A stretch of 64,000 nucleotides of DNA from Chrysomallon squamiferum (GCA_012295275.1 CM022673.1:12682288-12746287), one strand, 5' to 3'; positions 12,535-25,190 are shown, counted from the stretch's first letter. The notes: generated by a model not told the origin, from the sequence alone. Numbers and translations are program-made.

Positions 12535-15318
12535 TACACATGCACACACTGAGTGAAGTTATTACAAATTTATTTTATAAAGAATTGCAGTCCTATATTT
12601 TTTTATTTTTTTATTTTTTTTAAATTACGGTTAAATAATTTGAATGATTTGTTTAGTTTTTGTTCCTGTTGCAATGTCTGACTATGTCACTTCAGTATAT
12701 TTATAATTGTTTTTTAAATACATTTTAAAAATGATAATTATTTATGAAATTTATTATTATTTGTCATTTGAAAATTTAAATTAAAAACAGCAACTATTTT
12801 TTTTATTATATCTGTGTAAAATATGTTTTTAAAATTTCTGTTTATTAATTTTAAAATACATACATTCATACACATAACTTAAATTTCAGTCAAATCAGTA
12901 TTCTAAGAATACATTTTGAATTATTTTAGATATCATCTAGAATGCTTGACCCCTCCCTTGTCTGTAGTCCCAGTAGATGAATGGTTCTGTTCAGACTGTG
13001 CTGCAGCAAATAAAGGTGAGATTATTTGGGGAGATCCCTGGGGTGGTGGGTTACCTCCCATTCACAGTGCTCTGAAGTACAGAAAATTTGTCTTGATAAG
13101 ATTTTAACCTTTTTTAATACAGATTTATTATTGAATGGAATTTATTATTTTTTATGATCGATAGGATTTATAAATCTGGATTTTTTTTTATTTTTTATCT
13201 TCTGTATACCCATAAATATATTTTAATTTGTTATTCAGTAATAGAAAATTAAAAGTAATTTTTACAAAGTGTGACCTAGAAATATCAGAAAGGTAATAAT
13301 TTTCTTTGTAACAAATAATTATTTACTGTTACTTGTATTAGGAACTTCAGCTGTTACAAGTGAAGAGGAAGAAGAGGTAGTGCGTCCTCGAAGACGATTG
13401 ATAGCAAGAACTTTAGTGAGCGAGCGAGTGCGCACACTGATACACCAAACACGCCTAGAGAGAGCAAGACAGCGACGTATTTTGTCTTCCTCAGAGGTAC
13501 CAATTAAAGATATCCACACCTTTAGCCATTTAGACAGAGCAAGACAGAAATAACTTTTATCTTCTTCGGAAGAATGTTTATTATTGACAAATTAAAAATA
13601 TGCACAATTTTAGACAGATCTAAAGAGAGCAAGGTGGTGAGATATATATTTCCCTGAAATAGAAATACATTTTGAAATTTACTGTTTGTGATAAATAGTT
13701 TGATACTTAAATAAATAGATAAAGTTTTTAAATTTATCGATCGTGGTAAATTATTTTATACTTTGAAATTTATTGAGTATGGTCAAATGTTTTTATGCTT
13801 AGCATATTATACAGGATTTGAAAAAAACAAAAACATAATTAAAGTGTTAAACTTGTGTTTTCAGGACGAAAATGCAACTGCACCAAAGAGAGCGACTCCC
13901 AAAAAACCACCGGTGAAGCGGAAAGTGATAAAACGAAGAAAGACAAGACGACGAAGACGAGTGAGGAAAACAAAGACAGGAGCGAAGAAAGGAACGAAGA
14001 CAAAAGGAAGAAAACGAAAAACCAGAAGAAGAAAGACCAGAAAAGGACTGAAAAGAAGAAAGGTTGTTTATTGTTATTTTTATAAATCATACACAGTGAT
14101 TCTCTTGTTTTAATATGCAACAAGACTACAAGTTTACATAAGAAATATTGATGGTAATTTGAATTGGCTATCAAATTGCCAAGCACGTTTTTAAAAGATT
14201 CAACACACACATGTTAAACTAATGTCTACTTCATTCAGTTCAGATGTATCCAGTGACATTTATTGTGTTCATTGTATACATTGTGTAGAATTGTGTTAAT
14301 GTTCAAAGCTAGAAAAAAAAAACCACTAAACTTTAATCCAAATGTAAATGTTGATTCTGTGAATTATTTGAATGGACTGATGTTCAGTGTTTATCACATC
14401 AGTTCATGATTGATTTATCTAGAATATAATAACCTAAGTGATCTCTATTCATTATTGAAATAATAATTGTTGATCTTTCAAAAAACATAAAAGTTTAAAT
14501 AAGCACAAATGTTTACTGAGGTGTTTTTTGTCGCAGATAAAGAGATTGACAGCTAGGACGCCTGTGGTTAAAACAGTGAAGACTCGAATCGCAGAGAAGC
14601 TTGGCTTGTCAAAACCCCCAGTAGGACTGTCAATTCCACTTCAGAAACTGCCCACTGGAAAGTCAATGGACATGCAAAGAGCAGAGATAGGAATATCTTC
14701 ATTCTCCATTCTAGGCCACAAAGACGACCTGGAGCCAGTTTATGAAGAGTAAATAGTTCATTAATTTCAGTAACAGCAATGTGAAATTATGTTTTATTTA
14801 TTATTATCTTAAGTTTTACTCATCCTCTGAACAGGAATACGTATCTTTTATTTGTTTCGAAAATAAAATGTATATTGTTGAAGTTAGTGATTCCATTTCT
14901 GTTAATCCACCAATAGAGTTACTTCCCTGCAACATTTCTAGAAAAATCTGTTCCACAAAATGTTTAATAGTTATATGAGGAAGCTGACAGCAAACTCAAA
15001 ATGTCAGCTGTTACATGTTGTAGCTCTTTGAAATAGCATGTTTCTCTTTCATTCTGAAGTTTACTAAAAATACACAAAAAAACAACAACAAACATGCATA
15101 CTGGCTATAAATGTTCATTATTTGTTAAATCTTGTTTTGGTTACAGTGAGAATGAATCAGAAGAGCAGCCTGGGACATCATCTAGCTGTCCGGTAACTAG
15201 TCGTATTGTCAAATACTCAAAGTCCTCTCTGCTATCGCGAAAACCCGTCTTCAAAATCAGCACAACAGCAGAAAGGTAGGAAATCTCTACTTTTTATTCT
15301 TCTTTCTATTACATTTTT

Positions 15319-15356
<38 letters not shown>

Positions 15357-18300
15357 GATCAATTTTTTTTTAATCATTATTATTATGTTCATTTTATGGT
15401 GTTGATTATTATCAGAATATTATTTGATCTTATCTTGAATCCTATTAATATTTATATTTTCTGAAGATTATTTTTAAATGTTATAAAAGGTTAATAAAAA
15501 GAAATTAAAAAATGTATGATCTCTTCTTCATTAGTGAGTTCCAACATTTCATTACTCTAAGTATTTTGTAAGAGAATGTATAGCAGTTTGATGAAAACAG
15601 TCACAGGAGTATCGGATACAAAGTAACCATAGTTTTAATTCTCTTTCTGTTTTATGATTTTTTTTGATTTTTTTTTTTACAGAGTTTCTAATCCGTCCAC
15701 TACAAATGCTGCTCCCTCTGCAACTACAAGTGCTGCTTCTGTAGATATTCTTGGTTCAATCATGCAAGGCCAGTCTTTCTTACATATGCAGAGCAAAGAT
15801 GTGACTATACACAAAGATGGTGAGAAGAGAGTTTGAAAAACAAAATAACTGCATGACATGTAAAAAACACACACGTATGAAGTTGATCAGCGAAACATTG
15901 TTCTTTCTCATAAAAGCTTTGTCAGAGTTATCCTTTGTATTAAAATTATTTTATCTATCAGACAGGCAGCATATCCTTAACAACAATAGAGTGATTTCTT
16001 AGTGGATTTTCTGAACTGCTATCAGCTATTCTAAATCAGTACCTTATTTACACTAAGTTAGTAAACAAAATTAAATGAAAAAAACAAAATTAAACTATTC
16101 TATCATTACTTTTTTTGTTTCAAAGCTACATTCTTTTATTCCTTGTTAAGAGCATTGTTTCAATGTATTTTATCTTTATTCCACAGGTTCACTTAAGCCA
16201 AATAAGGAGGTACCTGAAGCAAAGATCTCTGAAGTGAAGGACAACAGAATATTTGAACTGAACACATTCAGAAAGGATTCAGAGACCAAAGAGTCTAAAG
16301 AAGAAGAAAGTTACAGCAACCCACTGCAGCCTGACCAGACATCTCCAGACAACACAGCTGATACTTCGCATGAGAAATCTGACAGTGACTACTTGACTGT
16401 GTTCGGAATTGGGAAGAAAATTCTAAAGAAAAAGGAAAAGAAGAAGTCAGTTCTAAAGACAAAGAGAATGAAAATATATATGACCCCTCTGAGCCTACAG
16501 AGGATGTGGATATATTTCCAGAAGAAAGCGTTCCTGTGAATAAATCTGCTGAATCTAAAAAGAATTCAGACACTTCGTCTAAACTGCCCGTTCATTCTGA
16601 TATTTCTGACGACGACAGTTCTTCTGAAAAACGTGTGGTTGTTGAAAAGGATTCATCTTTAATGATCGAGCTGTCACGTACAGACGACAACACTCCAGAT
16701 TCTCAGAATTCTCAAAGCAGACGTCAGAGTTTTCAAGAAGGAGGAAAGAAGACTGATGTGCCAGCAGGTAAAGAGGCTGAGGATGAAAAGGCCAGTTTTG
16801 AAGACGGTGAAATTTTACGGACAGAGGAAGATACGCGTGAATCGCCTGGCAGATGGTCAGTAGACAGTGACGAGAGTGCTTTAGAGAAAGAATATCAAAT
16901 GAGAATGCAGGAGTTCGCAAAGCTCTCCAAGAAGGAGAAAAAGGTGCACAGAAGAATGGAGGCTGATCAGGTTGAAGAAGGCGAGGAGAGTGTTTTTGAT
17001 CGTTTGAATTTTGGAGAGTATGACGCGAGAGCTTACAGGAGTCGAGAAAAGAAAGAGTCGAGACGCAGGCGGAAAAGGGAACAGGAAGAAAAAAAGGAAA
17101 AATTGTTGTTGAGTCGACATGATTCCAAACGAGAGAATTTGAAAGTGCACGAGGAGGTTAAAAGTGATAGGGAGAGTTTGAAAGTGTATGATGACGTTAG
17201 ATGTGAGAAAGATGAAATTTATGTGTATGAAGAATGTGAAGTTCCCGCTGAAAAGAGGGAAAAGTCGAAACACGACAAGCACAGCAAATCTGAACAGTAC
17301 GCCTATGAATCCGACACTCACGTGAAGCGAAAGCACCGCAGAGACAAGTCTCGCTCGCAGAGCAGGTCTCGAGAAAAAGTGCGAACCCGATCACATTCTA
17401 AAGATCGATACAGAACACGATCTCGTTCACGAGAAAAACACAAAAGTCGATCAGTTTCTAGAGGCAGGCATAAGAGTCGGTCCCGCTCAAAAGAGAAACA
17501 TGGAACTCACTCCAAGGAAAGACAGAGCACAAGATCACACGACCGGTCTCGGCGGAAAAGACGTGAACGAGATCGGTCTGGTTCTAAAGAAAGGTCCCCG
17601 GAACGAGAAAGATCTTCTAAGAAAAAGAAACGAGATAAAGACCGAGAGAGAGAGAGAGATCGGAGTCGTGAAAAAACTGATAGGAAAAACTGGCACAGCA
17701 GGACACCATCTGATTCCCCTAGTCCAGTGAAACATTCCGACAAAGATAGTTTAAGTAAAGAAAACCGACACCATCACAAAAGAAAAAGTTCGAGGCTGGA
17801 TGATTATGATGATTTTCCAGTGGCGGAGAAAACAAAGAAAACCAAATCCATAGAAACGGCAAAACCACATTTTGAAAAAACCATGAAAGTCATTGAACAT
17901 ACATGCAATTGTAATGACCCCATTGTCATTGACGATGACGATGATGAAGATGGCGTGGAAGACAGTGTTATATTTGGAAGTATTGGTGTTAACTTTGAGG
18001 ACATACCGACACCATCTATGCCACCACCACCTAAAAAAGATACTGCTTGTGCCACAAAAGATAAAGTTTCTTCACCTGCTAATAAAGACTCTTCTAAATC
18101 AGCGGAAAGTGATGGCAAGATTCCAACAATTATAGACCAGAAAGTACAAGCAAATGAAGACACTGCTGGCAAGAAAGATGGAAAGGAAAAGAAAATTCCC
18201 ACTATCATTGATAAAGTCGCCTCAGACACTAATGAAAAGAAATTGGAAGCAGACATTGAAGGTGAAATGCACAATTACGACCCAGCTCATCCAACAGACG

Positions 18301-20318
18301 AGGAGCTGGAGAAAGAGATTCTGGAATTCAGTCATTCTAATCACCAGGCTTCCGACACCCTCAGCTCTGTGCCCCCCCTGCCTCACGTCAACAGTCCCAT
18401 TGTCAACAACAGAATGGGTTTCCCTTCAGTCGAACCTGCAAATATTCCCCTGCCTCCTGCGTCCTCTCTTCCACACATTTCTACTCTTCCTCAAGTGTCA
18501 ACGTTTCCCCCATCCTCTCTCCCCAGTGTGTCGCCACTGCCCCCAGTCTCCTTTAACATGATACCAACAGTGCCAACGAGCATTGTGCAAGCCCCAGTTC
18601 TAGTAAATCCGTTGTTGCTAAATGGACCAGTGCAGTTTCAGCCACTGCCGCGAATACCAGCAGCAGGACCGGCACCTCAGTTTGGCTGGCCTGTTAATTC
18701 CACGCAGGTCATGCCAGTTCAGAACCAGTTCGGTCCTCCAATAGTGACCCGACCACCCATCATGTCCACAATTCCACAGGCTCTGCTGAACGGAGGCATA
18801 AGTGAAATTCCTGCAGACACGGACAACAGGTTCCCTCAGAATATTCCGGTTAACAATCCCACAAGCTCCATGCCCATGACATTGAATCCAACAAACCAGA
18901 TTAGTGTTGGAGCTGCTCAGGGACTTAGTCCTCGTCCCACAGACACACTGCTGTCAGCATCCAAGATACTGGCATCGGCGAACAACAAAGAGACGGAGAA
19001 GCCAGCGTTGCGATTCAGCAGCTGCAGAACATATCGACTCTGTTGAAAGTGCAGGCCTGTCTGGCTGGCAAGAACTCTAAACACGATGGCGTGTTCAAGG
19101 TGCCACAGCCAGTGTCCAGTTCAAAGCACAAGTCGAGAGAAAACGAAGATCCTCTGGATTCCATGGAGATGATTGACATGGAGTTGTCCCTCTTGATGAA
19201 GAGTGTGAATTGGTGCTGCCAACGCCCCTGATCCCGTGAATAAAAACAGAAAAAGTCGAAAGTCGAAACATTCGCACAGCAAATCAGTCAAAGCCCTCGC
19301 TTCCCAGCAAGACGACATGCCATCTTCTGCTGCAGAACTGACAAATAAAGAAAAGGTAATAAAGAAAGATATTTAATTAAAATAAAATAATAAACAATAG
19401 TTAGAGAGTCTGTAGTAAGTATGGGATTTGTTTGTTTTATTGTTTATTATTATTTATTTTTTTATTTTATTTTTTTTGCTACTTATGAATTTAACCAGTT
19501 TATCTAGCTTTCAGTTCACTGTCCTCCCTCCCTCCCTTGTCAGTGCGAGAAATGAACTTTTTTACATGCACCTCTTTAACGTAAGCACTTTGTTGACGAT
19601 GTACATTAATTAGCCAACCAATTCAATGTGCATTTTGAATTTGACAGTATCTGAAGAAACTACATCTACAAGAGCGTGTGGTGGACGAGGTGAAGTGTGC
19701 AATCAAGCCGTACTACAGCAGCAAGAAAATCACAAAGGAGGAGTACAAAGAGATCTTGCGTAAAGCTGTACCAAAGGTTTGTACATGTCGACATCAGATT
19801 TCTTACTTACCTGTTTTTTCTGGCCATTTTTTATTTATTTTTTTTTTTAAATCTTTTCTTTTAACAAAATTTATTTATTTTAGAAATATGGGTCCCATAT
19901 TTGAACTGTTGGAATCAACCCTGCTATTGACATTACAACTAGCAGAGCACAGATTTGTTGTTGTTTTTTCTGGGGTTTTTAATTTTTATTTATTTTTTCC
20001 AAGCATTCCATCATGCTTCCTCTTTCATTATTTATGCAAAAATAAATAACAATCTTTTTCTTTCAACTAAATAAATAAAACGTGTTAAAATATCCTTTAA
20101 AAAAAATTAATTATTGATTCATTCATTATAAAAATAAAAGATTTTACCTCCACTTTCAGGTCTGCCATAGCAAGGCTGGAGAGATTAATCCAATGAAGAT
20201 CAAGTCTCTGGTTGATGCCTACGTCAATAAGTTCCACAAGCGCAGACACGGCAGTAGCAAAAAGTCCAAAAAGGATGAATCGAAAGCCAACGGCATGAAA
20301 ACCAAAGCTTCCCGATAA
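9737..20318 (+). CDS. PHRF1: PHD and RING finger domain-containing protein 1 (PHRF1), 14 coding exons
   Basis: This is a nuclear chromatin and transcription protein. Known family roles are ubiquitin ligase activity through the RING, binding of methylated H3K36 by the PHD, and binding of the RNA polymerase II CTD. Coding exons are 9737-9875, 10326-10499, 11082-11266, 11639-11722, 12231-12349, 12930-13015, 13342-13496, 13865-14062, 14537-14748, 15147-15275, 15683-15819, 16187-19355, 19648-19776 and 20160-20318, with GT-AG borders and matching phases. The total of 5,075 nt (about 1,690 residues) compares with 1,649 in human. The order is acidic tract (47-105), RING (134-174), PHD (213-257), Arg/Lys block (315-380), the conserved [11 protein letters not shown] and IYDPSEPT motifs, SR-rich region, Pro-rich region and C-terminal SRI-like domain. 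The ATG at 9737 has a good context (AAAATGG). The large exon contains four apparent one-base deletions (see findings), so it cannot be translated as printed. Confidence 0.95.
10326..10499 (+). other. PHRF1: Acidic Asp/Glu tract exon of PHRF1
   Basis: After a short start this exon is almost pure GAA/GAG/GAT codons, giving about 58 residues of mostly Glu and Asp with a VVV and a GS/GD interruption. Human PHRF1 also has an acidic stretch before the RING, though a less extreme one. The codon run is microsatellite-like, so length may vary among alleles. A separate GAT run sits in the next intron at about 10835-10850. Confidence 0.85.
11168..11662 (+). other. PHRF1: RING finger of PHRF1 (split by one intron)
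   Basis: CPIC (residues 134-137), the CDHHFC-type centre followed by LEC, and CPVD (171-174) form the RING. An intron at 11267-11638 separates EWAK from NVNTCPVD. The last ligand position is Asp (CPVD) rather than Cys, as I recall for vertebrate PHRF1, so this is a family trait and not a defect. Confidence 0.9.
12285..12999 (+). other. PHRF1: PHD finger of PHRF1 (split by one intron)
   Basis: This is a C4HC3 zinc finger: [23 protein letters not shown] and WFCSDC, residues about 213-257, interrupted by the intron 12350-12929. The RLLLCDGCD and YHLECL words are nearly identical to human PHRF1. All eight metal ligands are present. Confidence 0.93.
12491..12525. repeat. (TG)n microsatellite in a PHRF1 intron
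   Basis: About 16 TG units followed by alternating TA/TG. It lies in the intron that splits the PHD finger. Confidence 0.9.
13462..13680 (+). repeat. Degenerate tandem duplication of the 3' edge of PHRF1 exon 13342-13496
   Basis: The end of the exon (AGAGCAAGACAGCG...TCTTCCTCAGAG) is followed in the intron by two decayed copies about 75-90 bp apart. One at about 13533 reads AGAGCAAGACAGAAATAAC...TCTTCTTCGGAAGA. Another at about 13623 reads AGAGAGCAAGGTGG. The spacers also match (AATTAAAGATATCCACAC against AATTAAAAATATGCACAA). The donor GT has not been kept in the copies. Confidence 0.65.
13865..14062 (+). other. PHRF1: Arg/Lys-rich exon of PHRF1
   Basis: About 66 residues, mostly Arg and Lys with Thr and Gly, after a short [14 protein letters not shown] start. 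It matches the basic, nuclear-localisation-type block that follows the PHD in vertebrate PHRF1. The in-frame phase is 0 on both sides, so it could be skipped without breaking the frame. Confidence 0.85.
16187..19355 (+). other. PHRF1: Giant exon of PHRF1 with four apparent frame breaks
   Basis: This 3.17-kb exon enters in the frame set by the [11 protein letters not shown] exon and must leave in the frame that joins AELTNKEK to [11 protein letters not shown]. The entry frame ends in TGA at 16537-16539, while the conserved IYDPSEPT and everything to about 19000 is in the next frame. Further shifts are needed near 18985-19012, 19188-19190 (CCC) and 19224-19227 (CCCC). Each shift moves in the same direction, as if one base were missing each time. 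The count is consistent, since the annotated coding total is 5,075 nt, one short of a multiple of three. Sequencing or assembly error is the simplest reading; decay of the gene is less likely. Confidence 0.8.
17319..17799 (+). other. PHRF1: SR/RE-rich low-complexity region of PHRF1
   Basis: Repeated RSRSREK, SKDR, RGRHKS and RERERDR words give an SR-protein-like domain of about 160 residues. PHRF1 was first described in rat as the CTD-binding SR-like protein rA9, and this is the matching region. It is followed by an acidic [11 protein letters not shown] stretch near 17920 and Pro-rich sequence from about 18360 to 18800. Confidence 0.88.
19648..20318 (+). other. PHRF1: C-terminal SRI-like, RNA polymerase II CTD-binding domain of PHRF1
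   Basis: Two exons (19648-19776 and 20160-20318) encode [20 protein letters not shown], the [16 protein letters not shown] helix and [20 protein letters not shown], ending in a basic tail and TAA. These are the most strongly conserved words of the PHRF1 C-terminus. The family is known to bind the phosphorylated polymerase II tail; binding here is inferred from similarity. Confidence 0.92.
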
Positions 20319-21480
20319 TGTTTGCATTGTACATAGACGACAATTTTTCTTTAACTGTGAACAAATATAATCATGTGATTAACTGAGAGAAAAACGACAG
20401 AGAAATTCTTTTTTTTTTTTTGTGATGTGCATGAGTATACATGTACATGTTTTCTTCAGAGTGGATATATATGTACCAGTGTGATAATTACCTATCAGTG
20501 ATGATGGATAAAGTAACAGATAAAATGCATTGTTTTCTTTCTCAATGCAGTCGTGTGATTATTGGACCATTGTGGATGTTATGTGTTATCTCAAATGTAT
20601 TTAAAATTTTAAAATCATATTTACTTAAATTTTCGCAAATGTGGAGAAAAGGAGAAAAATGTTTATTTACTTTTCAGTCTGAAATTGTGGTTAGATTTTT
20701 CCTTAATTGTAAATAATGTAGCTATTATGTCAATTTGGCCACAGGAAGTTTTACAAAATTCAGAACTATTCTTGAAAAATTCAGAACCAGTTTGAAATGA
20801 AAATCATGTAGGAATTAAGAAGTTGTAGTTAAATTATCAGTAACTTACCAACTTCTTGTCTTTGTTGATTTTTTTATTATTTTGTGTAAAATAGTAACAG
20901 ATATTAAGTATATTCTTTTGGATTTTGACAGTATCTAATTTATTTAATTATATTTTAAGCTGGGACCCATACTGGTTTAAAAATGTCTTTATTATTTGAA
21001 AAAAGAATAATAAAAATAAATAATTTTCTATCCTTTTTAATACATTTTGTACATTTTTCCTTACTTTTACTGTTTTATTTGGAATTTAATTTAATTTTTT
21101 TTTTTTTTTTTTTTTTTTCAAAAGGGCAGTTAATTTGTGTAGTTTTATTTATTAAAGTTAATCAAATATATATGCTGTAAATACCTGCATTGAAACAAAA
21201 ACATAAGCTCAAGAAAATTAACAGAATTAATTTTTTTTTTAATTTTATTTTTTAGGTATTTATTTTTTACATTAAATTTCTACTGTCAAAAACAAAACAA
21301 AAAACTCATTTTGGTTTTTGTGGTTACATGTAGACAGCTGATTCAAACAATTTAATTTTCCTGACATTAATCCTGAATATTGCATGAATTCATTTGACCA
21401 CGTCCTTGTATCATATCAACACACCAAGCTTTGTATCAGTATTAACCTTTTCCTTTATTCCTATTTTCTTTTTAATTTTT

Positions 21481-21514
<34 letters not shown>

Positions 21515-21779
21515 CTGGTGTGATTCTATGCAGGATAATTCTGTAAATTTTCCTTCAACATTGTGATTGTCAGTATGACATACGATGTTATATTTAATGA
21601 TTGTTCTATTTACCTTTGAATGACATGCACTAGTCTTTTTCTTCTTTCCTTTTTTTTTCGAGCTGGTGTTAAACAATTCAGTTCACAAGTTTTTGAAAAA
21701 AGAATTTGAAATCGTTTATCTTTCAGGTATCACTTACCTACATTAGTTTTCATTGTAACAGGCTCAGACGAAAAACTCT

Positions 21780-21844
21780 TTTTTATTTTTTTATTTTTTT
21801 ATAATTTTATTTATATATTTATTTATTTATTTATTATTGTTCAT

Positions 21845-21875
<31 letters not shown>

Positions 21876-21905
21876 TTTTATATTTATATTTATATTTATT
21901 TATTT
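21780..21905. repeat. (ATTT)n tetranucleotide stretch
   Basis: Imperfect ATTT/TTTA repeats, about 120 bp. Similar runs occur at about 27405-27485, 36860-36960, 38360-38412, 42250-42285 and 47285-47385. Confidence 0.85.
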
Positions 21906-23519
21906 CTCTTTTTCTGTTTTCTTTATTGTTGTTTTATTCTCACCTTCCCTCTTTCTCTCTCCTTCTCTCCTTTCAACTCCAGTAGTGTTAGTGCCTCAAG
22001 ATTAACAGCAAAAAAACAACAAAGTACATCTCAATTCCAATTACAAAACTAATGACATAGCAGTTATTCCTAGCTTACTGGATAGGGGTTTTTTCATGAG
22101 GGAACAACTCAATTAGTAATAAGAAAATTGCCTTATCAGTATCAATTTCTACATCACAAAGAAATTCTGAACTAGAAATGAAATTTGGTTCTTTAGTTTG
22201 GATATTATGTAGAATGCTGGCAATAACTTTGATATTATCATAAAGTTGCAGGATAATTTTATTATCATACAGTCGTGCAATTGTTAAATGAACTATTTCT
22301 GTCAAAGACCCTAATTTTTTATAAAGTATTTGGGTAAGATAGATTTTAATTCACAACTTTTTGATTTTGGTTTGTTAATAAACAAAATTTTGGATTTCTT
22401 AAAGCCCAGCAGACAGTATTTTCAAATGTTTCATTGACCGAAAGTATCCATTTTTCACAATCAAAACTGAGTTCGGTTTTGTCTTAAATGTAATTTTTGA
22501 ATTCTGAAGCTTACTAAGTGGTTCATATAATACTAATTATGTTTTCAATAGTTGTTAAAGGAAAAAAAAAAAAAAATGATTTAAACTTTGTGTCTCTAAT
22601 CAGTTTTTTTTATTTCTATTGCCTAACAAATTTCATTTTTTTTCCAGCATTTCAGATATAAGATAATATTACAAGATTTAATTTATCAAAACTGACATGC
22701 TTTTTTTTTTTTTTATTTATTTAATTTTTTAAAATCTTTATTATTATTTTTTGTTTATGTCTGTCTCTCAGATATGCTTAACAGGTGATTTACCAAATAT
22801 AACAAGTGTTGTGTTAATTTTATTTCAAATTATGTCAAATAAAAACCACTAATCCTAAGTAACAGTATGTGTAATTTCTGTAAATGGAACAGATCAAGTT
22901 TGTTGAACGAAAAATTGTACATAATGTACAGAATAAAATATAAATTAAGAAAATTATGTTTCAATTAACTCTGATGAATTGTATGCTAACTTCATTGGTG
23001 CAGTTAAATTGATTTTCTTTCCCTTTGTGAAAGAATTTGTACGTTATTGTGAATGTGTGAAATTAAATGTGGAACAAGACAATGGTGTGTTTACATTTTG
23101 ATAGTTTATTTAAATGTGTCACATAACCTTGGTTTGTATTTATTTTCAATAAAACTTCAGCAATTGAGGTCTAGTTGAAAGTAAACAAGTTTTTTCTTTT
23201 TTTTTTTTTTTTTTTTTTAATTCATTTTTGTGAAACTTTGTTCTCAGTTACCCAGGAACAAGATAAGATCAGAATTTTGGAATTATTGATTCTTGGATTT
23301 ACAAGAATTTCTCTTACACCTAATCATCTTTAATGTAAATGTTGTAAGTTCTTTAATCACCATATATTTTTCATCAGTTTTACTGAAAAGAAGATGAGGC
23401 TATTGGAAAGTTGTGTAATAAATCCCTTTTTGCAACAAGTTCAATTTTCCAGATACTAAACAAAAACAGTAAGTTTTTCCTCCCCTACTTGGAGTCATCA
23501 TTTTTATAGGACCAGGGCC

Positions 23520-23563
23520 TTACATTCAGTAGAAGTATTTTGATTTGCTATGACTGAATGTAA
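23520..23563. repeat. Inverted repeat with 11-bp arms
   Basis: TTACATTCAGT (23520-23530) and ACTGAATGTAA (23553-23563) are perfect complements with a 22-nt spacer. It lies between PHRF1 and TP53I11. It could be a remnant of a small inverted-repeat element or chance. Confidence 0.5.
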
Positions 23564-24929
23564 ATACATAATAATTCACACAATATATGATTTTAGAGAA
23601 GGGGGTTGGCAGGGTTGCCTTGTACTTCCTATACAATATCTAGATTTGCTCCTGAATGAATATAAAGTACAAAACATAGAGTAATTAAGTTAGCAGAATA
23701 TCAGAAATCTTATTGACCACAGTAAAAGCAATCACGGTATTTAGAGTGGAGTACTTTTGTACAAACAAATCTGATTAATCGACTGGAGTTTACACTAACT
23801 GCTGGGAAACAGAACTGAGTCCTTTGCCAGTTGTTTTGTAATGAAATCCTGTGTTTAAACAGTGTCCCCTAGCACTCCAGTAAATTGCTTTTAACATTCA
23901 ACAAAGAAGCAAGAAACATTTTATTTAGCTACACTCTTAACAACGTTTTGAGTCTGTGTTTATATGACTTCACACACGTGGGTGAAGAAGTTCCACTATG
24001 CAGTGTTTTTTTTTTTTTAAAGCAACAAGGAATTTTTATCACAGGCCCACCATGCAATCAGCAATTTTTTTTTTTTTTTATGTTTTTTTTAGTAAAAACA
24101 ACAAGGGATCTTTTATGAACATCTTCCAGAAATGGAGAAGCCAATAATAATAATAAAAATAATAATAATAATCTTTATTATAATAGCAGAGAACTGGCTG
24201 GGTAGGAAAATGGCCAACTGGGTTTGTCTAGAAGGAAATGTACAAGTGTGATGAGTGATGGGTTTTCTTGATACCCTGATCAGTGTTTTTTCCTATTCCA
24301 GCCAGTGCTGCACAACTGGTTTTCAATCACAAGTACCCTTTTACAAATAATCATCTAGAATTATGAAAAATGTATTTACGCTGATCTTTCCAATCACATA
24401 TAAACAGTGACATAAAAAAAACAAATAAAAAAACCTGTCGCTTGAGAAGTATACAAAATAAAATATTCAGAAACTTGTTTAGACTATTTATTCCCAAGTT
24501 CAAAATTACAACAGTAAAGGACAGTTCAGGTGGAAGTGTTTAACTGACTTAGAAACCTCTTTATCACCAAGCAGACCTACTTAGAAACACAGTCTACTTT
24601 CCAAGTAATTGCTCTGCTGTAATTAGTCTCAGATACATCTTCTCTACATTTCTCTGTGATTTTTTTTATTTTATTAACTCGTTAATTTCTGCTTCGCTGA
24701 ATTCAGCCGTCAATCTGAGGTTCCAGCTGCAGTGGTCGTGAGAGTTCATTGTACAAATAACTGTCCACGTTCAGTCAATCATCAGTTTAACTCAGTTCTT
24801 GACAGATAACCTATCAGAACTGTAATGAGTTTTCTTCAGTTTCCATGATGTTTCTTACTCGCTTTTAGTATGTTCTGGATTTTTGATACTCGTTTTAGTT
24901 TTATTATTTTATTACCTTATTTTTACTAT

Positions 24930-25050
24930 ACTACTACCATTACATCCTCTACCATTACTTCTACTGCAGCTGCTGCTACTACTACTGCTATTACAACTGC
25001 TACATCTACTACTATTATTATTACTACTTGTAGCAGTACTACTACTAGAC
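24930..25050. repeat. Imperfect (ACT)n trinucleotide repeat
   Basis: ACT/GCT/ATT triplets, with stretches such as CTACTACTACTG. This explains the short Thr-rich or Leu-rich open frames here, which are not genes. Confidence 0.85.
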
Positions 25051-25190
25051 ATGCAAAAAAGCAATCAAAACATCAATTCAAAATGGTAATCTGGCTTAAA
25101 AAGGAAAAAGAAAAATAGGAAAAAAATAAAAGAAGGAGAAGATGAAATAATTATACATTATTTAACACAAAGGAAAACAAACAATCCAAA

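Larger units (their letters stand above)
20319..25190 (+). other. PHRF1 3' UTR and convergent intergenic region
   Basis: No conserved coding sequence is seen. Several AATAAA words could end the PHRF1 mRNA, for example the pair at 21009-21020 and others near 22940 and 23150; I cannot choose between them. T-runs of 20-40 bases occur at about 21095, 21484 and 23195. Confidence 0.5.

Noticed and set aside
16389-16460. Programmed ribosomal frameshifting in PHRF1
   Set aside because: The A-rich stretch is not a standard X XXY YYZ heptamer in the entry frame, no downstream structure is evident, and three more shifts would still be needed. Missing bases are simpler.
16506-19046. An 846-codon open frame as a separate intronless gene
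   Set aside because: Its start MDIFPEES lies inside the conserved IYDPSEPT region of PHRF1, and its end falls at a frame break after which PHRF1 text continues. It is part of the PHRF1 giant exon.
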